NCBI GenBank assembly: GCA_023205875.1
Contig: CP060767.1
Location: forward strand, 310,001-374,000
Length of the DNA stretch: 64,000 nucleotides
Direction of reading: 5' to 3'
Source: Chloropicon primus
Lineage: Eukaryota; Chlorophyta; Chloropicophyceae; Chloropicales; Chloropicaceae
Part shown: positions 40,334-49,141 of the stretch, one piece after another
Position numbering within the stretch: the stretch's first letter is position 1
Layout: each line of letters opens with the position of its first letter
Notes under the pieces: generated by a model
Seen by the model: only the letters and a program-made list of their open reading frames with translations
Told to the model about the DNA's origin: nothing
Databases searched by the model: none
Made by a program: the position numbers and the translations under genes

Positions 40334-41180
40334 ATGCGGAGGGAGTCCTTGGTGCTCCTCACGGCTGCGCTCTGCTGGGCCAGCCATCACGGAGCGCAAG
40401 CGTCCAGCACCCACCATGCCGCGTCAGGACAACGCACATGCACCACCCTAGGCTTCTCAGGCTTGCACCTCTGCAGCGATTGCGAAGCTTTCTCTCGCGT
40501 CGTCCATCACAAAGGTAAGCATTCACCTCCCATTCCATGAAGAGGAGGAGGAAGAGAAGTTGTGATGGCGGCCAGTGATGGAACACAAAGCGTCTGATTC
40601 ATGTTGATGACACCACCAATATACCAAGATCTGTTCTGAGGCGTCCTTTAGCCATGACGAGACACTTTTGTCGTCTCTTCCCTTCCATCATGGGAAGAGT
40701 TAGGTTTTCGATCGAGCACCACACCAGCCATCGGCAACCCCGTTTTTTTTTTTTTTGACTGAAAAGCCATCCATTTCCTTTCCTCCTCGCGGAACAGGTC
40801 TCATCGAGGACTGTTACGAGTGCTGCGCCAAGGATAACGTCGAGGGGTCGAATGCCTCGACGCGTTACGTCTCGGCAGTCTTGGAGATTTGCAATTGAAA
40901 GTTGAACGCCTATCCTCACGTCAAGGACTTCATCATGAACCACCGAAGGAAGGTAAGCGGCTTTTTGTCTCTTGTCGTGTTGTGATCATCTCACTGGCTT
41001 TGCTGACGAAAATGGCTTGCTCTGCAGTTCCCTCAGGTGCAAGTGAAGTATCGCGAGGGGTCGCCGCCGAGCTTGGTTCTCGTCTCCGGTGACGGTGACG
41101 AGGAGGACCAAGTCCGGATGGACTCGTGGAAGATCGAAGATATTCTAGAATTTTTCCAGAATACTTTCAACAAGGGGTAG
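40334..41180 (+). CDS. SELENOF: Selenoprotein F (Sep15 family), Sec encoded by TGA
   Basis: Exons 40334-40514, 40798-40952 and 41028-41180, all GT-AG, give 163 codons. The start MRRESLVLLTAALCWASHHG is a signal peptide for the ER. Cys-rich UGGT-binding motifs follow (CTTLGFSGLHLCSDCEAF; DCYECCAKDN). The redox site reads EIC-N-U-KLNAYPHVKDF, with Sec at codon 94 from the in-frame TGA 40896-40898. Exon 3 continues FPQVQVKYREGSPPSLVLVS and ends WKIEDILEFFQNTFNKG-stop (TAG). Human SELENOF has the same layout with C-G-U. The family works with UDP-glucose:glycoprotein glucosyltransferase in ER protein-folding quality control. The reading frame, homology on both sides of the TGA and a SECIS element 3' all support Sec rather than termination. 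Confidence 0.93.
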
Positions 41181-41205
41181 GCTTCATTCAATCGAACGAG
41201 GGGCG

Positions 41206-41277
41206 GGGTGCTTCGATGACGGCCCTTGCGCTCAAAGCAAAACACGCGGGCAGGGGCCAGAAAAAAATATTGCACCC
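41206..41277 (+). promoter_or_regulatory. SECIS element in SELENOF 3'UTR
   Basis: Starting 26 nt after the stop, GGGTGC (41206-41211) pairs with GCACCC (41272-41277). ATGAC (41216) faces AGAA (41259-41262), giving the U-A, G.A, A.G quartet of a SECIS core. GGCCC (41221) pairs with GGGCC (41254), extended by TGC/GCA. The apical loop contains an unpaired AAA (41234-41236). All canonical SECIS parts are present in order. Confidence 0.9.
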
Positions 41278-41350
41278 GGTTGCCCTTTCGTTCACTCACT
41301 CTTTTGTGTACAATATATATGTTACGCCAACAACAATATTTTAGTAATCA

Positions 41351-43539
41351 TCACAGAGGCTCCGCAAGCGTGTACTCTCCCTCTTCCATGAAGTAGTCCA
41401 TGAGTCCAGATAACATGTTGTCGGTGGAGACGGTGTCCGAGTCGCAAACCAGGGAGCAGTGCCTTCGCGCCCGGGTGACGGCGACATTCATCCTTCTAGG
41501 GTCTGCAAGGAATCCCACGTTGTTGTTCTCGTTCGATCTCACCATTGATATGACGATGGCCTCCTTTTCTCTCCCCTGGAAGCCGTCCACTGTGCTCACC
41601 TCCACGTCCCTCAAGTCCCTGCTCGCGAGAAGCTGCTTGAGCAAAGCCACCTGAGCGCTGTAAGGGGTGATGACGCCGACTCCTCCCTGGCTCACGCCAA
41701 TCGCCAAAAGTCGTTGGATGTGCTTCACGACCTCCTCGGCCTCCCCATCGTTGGCGTAGCTCGAGTCCTCGTCATCCTGCCTTTCGAAAAGGTCGCAACC
41801 CGTGGTGTCGACTAGGTGCAAGACGCACCCTGCAAGCTCTTCCGCCTCGCTCCCGCCGGCCTTCAGCATGGCGGCAACCTGTGCAAGGCCATCAAGCTTG
41901 TGATCCGCCACGGATTCGTGGGCCTCCAGCTTTGATTTGTAGAACTCATCGCTCGACCACTTCATGATGGCTTCGTTCATCCTGTACTGCACTGTCAGCA
42001 TCCGCGCAATCTTCTCTCCGAATTTTCGATGGAGTCTCTCAAAAAGGGTGACGCCGAGGCCCTTTCTCTCCGCCTCCTCGCTGATGATGGTCGGCGGGAG
42101 CTGAAGGTGGTCCCCGCACAGCACCGCCCTTTTCCCCTTGAGAAGCGCGCTCCAAGTGGCGCACTCGCTTGCCTGGGCGGCTTCATCCACCACCACAAGA
42201 TCGAACTCATCCCTGTCGATTTGCTTCATCATGCAGCCGGTCAATGTGCACGCCACGACCTGCGCCTTCGTCAGGACCTCTGAGATCGCCTTCTGGTGCC
42301 TCACCCTCACTTCCTTGTTCAGGTACTTTAGCTCGCCCCTCAGCTTCCGTCTGGTGTCCCTCTCGTGCCTCTTCAGCCTCATCAGCTTCTTGTTGATGTC
42401 CTTGATTTCCTTGACGCAATCGTCCGCGAGCTGGCTGGAATCGCTCTGGAGCACGAGGGAGTCCAGGCAGCAGTTCAAAACTTGAGGCAAGAGCCTTGCG
42501 GGGTGGCCAACTCTCACCATCCTAAACTTCTTCCCCTTCAAGGACGGAATCTCCTGCACTTTCTTCTGAATTCGCTCCACGAGATTGTCGACAGCCACGT
42601 TGGAGGCCGCGCACACCAGCACCCTCTGCTTTCTTCTCAGGGCCTCTTGCAGGACGATCTCCACCACCGTAGTCGTCTTGCCCGTGCCAGGGGGACCGTG
42701 AACGATCGCGAGCTCCTGAGCTCGCAAAGCGTGCAGAACAGCCTCCCTCTGAGACTCGTCCAAGCCCGGGGAGAAGAAACCAATGTCATCGTCGTCCCCT
42801 CCGCCGCACGAGTCGACGAGGCCGCCCTCGTCCTTGAATCCTCCCAAAGTCGAGACGAACGACGGCACCGCGTTCCCAAACACGCAGTCCAGCATCTTCC
42901 AGCTCTGCGACGAGGATCTCGCGCCACCAGAATACGCCTTGGAAAGCCTGTCAAGGGTTAGCTTGAGTCTGTTGAAGGTGACATCATTGGCGACTTTCTC
43001 GATCCGAACGCACTGCGAGAGGTCCTGCTCGTCACCAATGTTCTCGCACGCCAGCGTGATGGAGCTCTCCTTGACCCTGTACACGATGCCCTGAAGCACA
43101 GCGTCGCTGCCGGCGTCGCCCTTGGAAGGCTTCACGACCACAATATCGTGAGGGTGAAACTTGTGCGCTGGCAAGGCGACGGAAGAACTGCGATTTTGGA
43201 GCGGGAATTCGTCAGCGGACGGGAAACAATAGCGGTGACCTCCCCTGGGTTTCGCCCCCCGGCGACTCACCTCTCTTCCCTCCGAGAGAGCTCAACCATG
43301 GAGTGCCCTAGCAAGCCACCTTCCACGTTCGTGATGTAGAGGCCTTTGATCGCCCTTCCCCTCTCCAAGGACCGCTTTACCCCATCGGAGGACTTGGACG
43401 CAAGGGCTGCCAGGCTCTGCTCCTTCTCCGCGTCCTTCTCCAACTCGAGAAGCCTCGCTGTCTTCTCGACGTAACCCTCAACTGTCAGTGGAGGATCACG
43501 AGAGGCCTTCTTCCTCTTCTCTCCTCCGCTCGAAGCCAT
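41351..43539 (-). CDS. IGHMBP2: SMUBP-2/IGHMBP2-like superfamily 1 helicase
   Basis: Exons 43271-43539 and 41351-43187, GT-AG intron 43188-43270 in phase 2, 701 aa. The N-terminal ARLLELEKDAEKEQ matches the conserved start of IGHMBP2 proteins, followed by the OB-type block KFHPHDIVVV. Helicase motifs are complete: GPPGTGKTT (~255), VVVDEAAQAS (DEAA box), LCGDHLQLPPT, LTVQYRMNEAIMKW, STVDGFQGREKEAIVISMVR and VAVTRARRHCSLV. The family unwinds RNA and DNA 5'-3' and associates with ribosomes and tRNAs. The C-terminal R3H and zinc-finger domains of the human protein are absent, as in plant and yeast Hcs1-type members. It converges on SELENOF, whose SECIS ends 73 bp away. Confidence 0.92.
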
Positions 43540-44374
43540 CGCGATACTCCTTCACCGTCGCGGTTTCGCGTTCGTATCAGCTCAAGGGAAGTGTCCAATC
43601 GATGCCTCCCAATGGCACGCCGCTCTGGACCCTCGCCACCTAACCCTCTGCCTCGTCTGCCACCTCCCTCCTCGGTCTTCGCCACTCACCACCACGTCTC
43701 ACTCCTCGTTGCTTTCAAACCAGTCGACCCGTTTCAGTCTCACTCATCCTCGTCCGAGCGTTACGCGCCTCGAGCGACGGATCTTTCGAAAGAGGAAGAG
43801 AAGCTCCACCCGACTGCGTCCTCCTCTTGATCCGTTACTCCCGTCCCGGCCCGTCCTTCCCCTTCAAAACCCCTTCGCCTTTGCCTGCTCTCCTCCCTCC
43901 CCTCCCCGGGGTGAAGTGATCCCACGGACAGCTCGGTAGAGATCCAGCAGCCAGAGGGCCAAGGTTCAAAATTGCCAAAGGGTCGAGCGTGGACGAGGTA
44001 TACCGGCCAAGGACGAAGAGAGAGGACATCGGGAGGGCAACAGAGTGACGCATCGTCTCAAGGTCTTTCGTTGGGTACCCTGCTTGCCCCATTTGGGTTT
44101 TTGTTGACCTTGGACTTGTCGAGGCGAAGGGGCTTGGACTCCAAGCAGAGGGACCTTGGTACAAGTGGCTCGAGTTTTGCTCTTGTGACCGGCAAGCGGA
44201 GAGAACAGTCATCGTTGGCGTTGACCAAAGGATGTGTTTGACTTGGGGTCATCCATTGGACGAGAACACGACCATTGCATCAGACGCTGGAGTGGAGTCT
44301 GTCTGAGGTTTGCTCCCGAGTTCTACCGTTGTCCAAGGCGAGGCCTTGGGGTCGGCAGCGTCGAGGGAATCGCG
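43540..44374. promoter_or_regulatory. Divergent intergenic region helicase | SPxWF protein
   Basis: An 835-bp spacer. The minus-orientation shared motif lies at 43771-43810, with GCGTTACG just left of it (43758). 44058-44165 resembles 6270-6385. No gene was seen. The downstream frame is open to GTG 44234, but ATG 44375 is the first ATG. Confidence 0.45.
43771..43810 (-). promoter_or_regulatory. Shared promoter-like motif upstream of helicase
   Basis: GAGCGACGGATCTTTCGAAA followed by GAGGAAGAGAAGCTCC, about 240 bp upstream of the minus-strand start. Confidence 0.5.
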
Positions 44375-45993
44375 ATGTTCTTGCAGTTCTTGAAAGGAGC
44401 GCTCGCTCTGGCTGTCATACGGAGCGTTTCCAAGGTGATACGACATTCTGACCTTCTCAAGGAGGAGGATGGGGATGAAGTGCGAGCAGCACGTGGCGGA
44501 GAGAGGAGGGAGAGTGGCCGGCCGAGAATGATCCAGGCGGAGACAAGGGGAGGTAAGTCCGCGTCCATTACTTGACATTGGTAGAATCGTGATGCATTTT
44601 TCTTGTTCAATTGTTGTGGCTCTTAGCTAACCATGTTTCGCTTCTTCTTTCTTTCGTGTCGTGACCTTGTTCAGCAGAGCAAGCGAGCAGGAGGCAAAGG
44701 GTGGCCAAGGAGTCGGCGTACTTTGGAGTGAATGGCGAGGCGGATGAGGAGGCCAGCACGAGTGCGTACGTCACGGTGAGCGAGGAGATCGATGAGGATG
44801 GGGTGCAAAGGTCTGCTGATGCTGTTGCGCAGAGAAGGAGGTTGTCCAAGGAAAGCCTGCGGCAGCAGAGGGGAAGCACGAAGCGATTGCAGAAGACTTC
44901 CCCGAAGAGGAAGAGGCACAAAGAGAAAGACAAGAGGAGGAATTCGTTTTTGTACGATCAGGGAATCACTGAGGATGACTTGGACCAGGAGGATTTCTTC
45001 AACATGTCGCCGCCACGCGCGGAGAGCCACTTGCCGCCGCACCCGTACCAAAGAGAGAACAGCCCAGAGGTGGTGAAGATCAAGGTGGATTTGCTCGACT
45101 CCCTCAAAGGAAACTTGGAGAGCCTCAAGGAGAACCTTCAAGTCAAGGTTGAGCAGGAGGAGGGCCCGTCAGAGAAGCCGTTGCCGGGCGGTCACGTTGG
45201 CACGAGCGGGGATGGGCACAGAGAGGAAGCACCGCGACGTCCCGATCCCGATCCCGATGCGGATGAACTTAAGTTTGTGTTCAGTTCAACTGCGCCTGAG
45301 GAAAGAGACGCCAGGCGGATGAACTCCTCCCTGTCCTCGGAGTCCAAGCAGAGGGCGAGAAGGTCCTCTGCCCCAATGAGGTATCAACCGTCGGAAGTGG
45401 ATGCGGATGCGAGCTCGAGTAGGCAGCAGGACAGAAGGAGGCGCCTAGAAATGGGAAACAGGATCGGAGAGGAGGACCACGAGCATTCGTACAACATGTC
45501 GCGCCCCTCTCACGAAGTCGTCCCAGAATCAGCTCCTGACTCGCCAGAGCGAGGAGTTTACTTCCAGCAGCCGACGTCGGCGCCGGCGCCGGAATCTAGC
45601 CCAGGGGACAACACCAACGATGACGGGACCAACTCATCACCAACGTACATCGTGCACGAGAAGCAGGTGCATCCAATAGGTTACAGGAAGAAGAACCTCA
45701 AGCTCGTCAAGGTATCAAATGACTCGCCGGAGTGGTTCCAATCCAAGTACAAGGCCCCCAAACCACCCGTGAAGAAGAAGGTGGAGGGGGAGGAGTTTTA
45801 CATTCCTGGAGGAAAGCAGAAGGTCGAGTGCCGTTACGTGACTCAGGTCTCGGACTCCTCCCCGGACTGGTTCAGGACAAAGTACTCGAAGACCCACTAC
45901 CAGCCGATACTCGAGAACGATCAAGAGGCCTCGCAGGACACGGCGAACGTGTCGGCGAGGAAGCTATCTTTCTGGGAGGACAGGCCTTTGTAG
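44375..45993 (+). CDS. Unrecognised disordered protein with two SPxWFxxKY repeats
   Basis: Exons 44375-44552 and 44675-45993, GT-AG intron 44553-44674 in phase 1, 498 aa. The acceptor is a tandem CAGCAG, so a one-residue splice variant is possible. The N-terminus MFLQFLKGALALAVIRSVSK is an amphipathic or signal-anchor-like helix. The middle is long and disordered, rich in Ser, Arg, Glu and Pro. A conserved-looking block YRKKNLKLVKVSNDSPEWFQ-SKYKAPKPP is echoed 44 residues later by YVTQVSDSSPDWFRTKYSK, so the motif VSxxSP(E/D)WFxxKY occurs twice. The C-terminus SFWEDRPL may be another short motif. I do not recognise the family. The paired motifs suggest a peptide-binding or scaffold role, which is inference. 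Confidence 0.65.
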
Positions 45994-46084
45994 AAGAGAG
46001 GCGTTGGCCACTCTAAAGCTCGTCCAATAAATTACATTCGATATAATCGTACACACTTTTGCTTATACGAACACCTCCTCGTCC

Positions 46085-48601
46085 TCACGACGGCAAGTTC
46101 AGCTTCGTCAGAACCGAGCTGACTTGTATGACTACTATGCCCATGAGCACCATCGGAAGCGCCAGCAGCCACTTCAGGATTCTGTAGTAGCTCATGTGAA
46201 AACTGAGGGAGATGGAGTCGGAATACATCTTGCCAAACTTGTCAGTCATCAAGATCTCCACAGTCCCCGTTGTCCTTGACATCGGGCAAGGGATTTCCAG
46301 AGTGTAAATTCCGGGGTACTCAAAGGTATGGGAGACGCCAACCACGGGATTCTTTCCAGAGTTCATTTCCTCCACACCGATTCCTTTCAGTTTCACTGTG
46401 ATGGCGTAAGGGCCACTCAGGCCCTTCATTGCCGTCGCATCTGCATTAGGAAGGAGCTTGTCACTGATCTCGAAAGAGAGGGAGAATTTCTTGCCACTCA
46501 CGTCCCTCGGAGCTCGGCTCTCGGGGGTGAACGCCACGCTCTCCCTGTTCAGCTTGGTCCCAAATCCATTCCCGGAGTGAACTTGGGCAGTCCAAGTTTT
46601 CAGCGGGTCGTGCCTCGACTTGGTTTTGAAGCTGTAGACGTTTCCGTTCATGGTGGAAACCAGCAAGTCCATGTACCCATCGTTGTCCAAGTCCTCGTAC
46701 AGGACCATGCTGTAGGACGTTTCGCCGATGTCCACGACGTCGGCGCACCCGGTGGATCCATCGACGAGGTACAAGAAGCCATCGAACGACATAGTCACCA
46801 TATGAAGCTTCCCGTTCTCAGCAGAGTTGTCGAGCTTCGCCAAAAGGACGGAGCTCATGATCATGGCGTTTGTCTGGTAGCTCAGCGTGATCCTCCCCGT
46901 TCCTCCGTCCAGCACAAAGATGGTGCCTGATCCGGTGCCGACGACCAACTCCGTCTTTCCATCGCCATTCACGTCGCCAACAGTCGGGCTGTTCGCAATG
47001 AGGGACCCGAGGTGCCTCTCCCATATTTCCCTTCCCACCGTGTTAAACGCGGCCACGTTGCCCTTGCTGTCACACGCAAGAATTTCTGGGACACCGTCGT
47101 CATTGATGTCCTCCACGACGACTTGGGCTTGGACCTCTCCCATTTGTATGGGCCAGCCCGGCATGCTCGTGCCGTTCTGGTCCAGGACATACACAAAGCC
47201 GACACTCGTTCCGACCACAATCTCGGGCTTTCCGTCCGCATCGATGTCCGCCACGGTTGGGGAACTGTACATGTACGCCTGGAAGTTCACGTGGTGCGTG
47301 GACAGGTCAAGGTGCTGGTGCCACTTCACGCTATTAGTAAAAAAGTCGAAGACGAGGACTCCGCCAGCAAGGTAGTTGCTGATGTCAATATCATCCCCAA
47401 GCTCGTCCCTCCTCTCTGGATCGGAGTACACCTCGTGGTCGAACAAATACGTCACCGCAATGACCAGGTCCTCGTAGCCATCTCCATCGATGTCTACCAC
47501 CGTTGGAGTGCACAGAACGTGGGGGTCCAGGGTGATGTAGTCCTCCACCCTCCCTTCGGGGTGGTGGTTCATGTGGTCGTAATAGTCCTCGTCCCAATTC
47601 TCCAGGTAAGGGTCGTCGTAAAGGTCAAGATCGTGGCGGAAGACCTCCTCGTCGCCATAATCGTCGTAAACCTCGTCGTACTCGTCCGGGTGGAGCGCCA
47701 GGAGATCCTCTCCCTCCTCCTCCCCCTCCTCGTCGCTCGCAAAGTCGAACTTATCGTCCTCGTTGAAGACTTCGAAGCTGTCCTGGGCCTCCCCGGAGAG
47801 GGTATTCGCGTGCAAATTTTGCAAGTTCTGGTCATCCGTGGGATCGTGGTGGTATGCCTGGAGCAAAGATCTCCGTGACCTCGCAGCTCCCCCGCCGCCG
47901 CCCTCGTCCTTTCCCTCACCCCGCTCCCCCGCCGCGTCGTCGTGCTGCCGCCTTCCTCCATCTCCGCCCAATATGTCCTTGAGCATGCCCTCACCATCCG
48001 AGTCCGAGACGTCCGGGTGGTCGTGATCGACGTGGTCCGGCTTCAGCCCAACGTACCAGTCCTTCCTGACCTCCAGGCCCGAGATGTGATAGTGCGCCAA
48101 CCTGCGGCCCGTGTCCGAGTAGCACAGTATCTCCCCGCTGTACGTCACTATCACGACGTCAGGCACGCCATCAAAGTCGCAGTCCGCGATCACGGGACTG
48201 TTGTGAAGCGTTGACTTGTGATTTACCGGCCATCCCATGCTCTTGGCCCCGTGCTCTGCCTCCAGGGCCTCCAAGTAATGCACGAAGCTCGGCACAATGA
48301 TCTCCTTCGTCCCGTCGCTGTACAGGTCCGTGATGATCGGAGTGGCGTACACGCTCGAGCTCACCTCCGTCATCCACGCCAATTCGAGATCCACTGGACA
48401 CTCCGTGCTCCTCATCGGCTCCTCGTCGTGGGATGACGAGGAGCTCTTCGGCTCCGCTGCCGAACGCGTGAGGTACTTGTTGCTTCCGACGTCAAACACT
48501 TCATCGTTTGCGATGGGATCACTGAGTTGAGTTTGTCCGAGCTCCAACAAACTTAGGAGGAGGACAAAACCTAGCAGGACAATCACGGAGCCAAAGCCCA
48601 T
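46085..48601 (-). CDS. DEX1: DEX1-like FG-GAP repeat membrane protein
   Basis: A single exon of 838 aa. It has a signal peptide (MGFGSVIVLLGFVLLLSLLE), then alternating conserved blocks: ELAWMTEVSSSVYATPIITD, PSFVHYLEALE, GWPVNHKSTLHNSPV, WYVGLKPDHVDHDHPDV. A long acidic, Gly-rich insertion (about 190-330) contains RSRRSLLQ. Calcium-binding integrin-type repeats follow (DIDGDGYEDLVIA, DIDADGKPEIVVGTS, DINDDGVPEILA, DVNGDGKTELVVGTG). Then come GCADVVDIGETSYSMVLYED and a C-terminal TM helix (LKWLLALPMVLMGIVVIQV) after FHMSYYRILK. This order matches Arabidopsis DEX1, needed for pollen exine/primexine formation and thought to act in the endomembrane system or plasma membrane. In an alga the role is unknown, perhaps extracellular-matrix deposition. 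Confidence 0.93.
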   Translation of the reverse strand: MGFGSVIVLLGFVLLLSLLELGQTQLSDPIANDEVFDVGSNKYLTRSAAEPKSSSSSHDEEPMRSTECPVDLELAWMTEVSSSVYATPIITDLYSDGTKEIIVPSFVHYLEALEAEHGAKSMGWPVNHKSTLHNSPVIADCDFDGVPDVVIVTYSGEILCYSDTGRRLAHYHISGLEVRKDWYVGLKPDHVDHDHPDVSDSDGEGMLKDILGGDGGRRQHDDAAGERGEGKDEGGGGGAARSRRSLLQAYHHDPTDDQNLQNLHANTLSGEAQDSFEVFNEDDKFDFASDEEGEEEGEDLLALHPDEYDEVYDDYGDEEVFRHDLDLYDDPYLENWDEDYYDHMNHHPEGRVEDYITLDPHVLCTPTVVDIDGDGYEDLVIAVTYLFDHEVYSDPERRDELGDDIDISNYLAGGVLVFDFFTNSVKWHQHLDLSTHHVNFQAYMYSSPTVADIDADGKPEIVVGTSVGFVYVLDQNGTSMPGWPIQMGEVQAQVVVEDINDDGVPEILACDSKGNVAAFNTVGREIWERHLGSLIANSPTVGDVNGDGKTELVVGTGSGTIFVLDGGTGRITLSYQTNAMIMSSVLLAKLDNSAENGKLHMVTMSFDGFLYLVDGSTGCADVVDIGETSYSMVLYEDLDNDGYMDLLVSTMNGNVYSFKTKSRHDPLKTWTAQVHSGNGFGTKLNRESVAFTPESRAPRDVSGKKFSLSFEISDKLLPNADATAMKGLSGPYAITVKLKGIGVEEMNSGKNPVVGVSHTFEYPGIYTLEIPCPMSRTTGTVEILMTDKFGKMYSDSISLSFHMSYYRILKWLLALPMVLMGIVVIQVSSVLTKLNLPS

Positions 48602-49141
48602 GACGTCCTCCCGTCTTCAAAAACAACCACAAGCATGCCACGGAGAACAACAACAATGAGAATGAGAATGAGAATGAGAGAGGCGTTTTCATGGTTCAGT
48701 CATTCGTCAAGCGAGAGGTCAAACGAAAGAGCAAGACGAGGCGGAGGTCGTGGCATCCTCCTCCCTCCTCCTCCTCCTCCTCGTCATCGTCGTTGTTGTT
48801 GTCCCACTTACCCACTTACCCAAACGATTGATCGCGATCGTGATCGTCGTTCTCCCGATTGATCAATTCGCGATCGATCGAAGGCGGGCGGGCAAAGGCG
48901 ATCGCGATCGATCGATCGTGCGAGAGAGGTGGAGGTGAGTACCGCGACGCGAGGGGAAGCGTCGCCAAGGAGGGACCTCGGGTGGTGGTGGGGGGAAGCG
49001 TTACAATTTACTCTCTCGAACGAGTTCTCCCGTCGAAAAAAATAAAGTCTTGCCGTGTTTCCTTGTAGAGTTGTGCGCAGGAGAAAGCTGAGACCATTTT
49101 CTCTCTCTCTGCTCTGTCTGTCTCTGGTGGTGACGGCGAAG
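48602..49141. promoter_or_regulatory. Divergent intergenic region DEX1 | midasin
   Basis: 540 bp with a CGATCG-rich stretch (about 48830-48925), a GCGTTACA box near 48999 and CTCTCTCGAACGAGTTC at 49011-49027, which fits the plus-orientation shared motif about 120 bp before the midasin start. A GAGAATGA array lies near 48655-48680. No gene was seen. Confidence 0.5.

Noticed and set aside
40896-40898. In-frame TGA read as a disabling stop in the Sep15-like gene
   Set aside because: Homology continues past it at the exact Sec position of the family, and a full SECIS lies in the 3' region.
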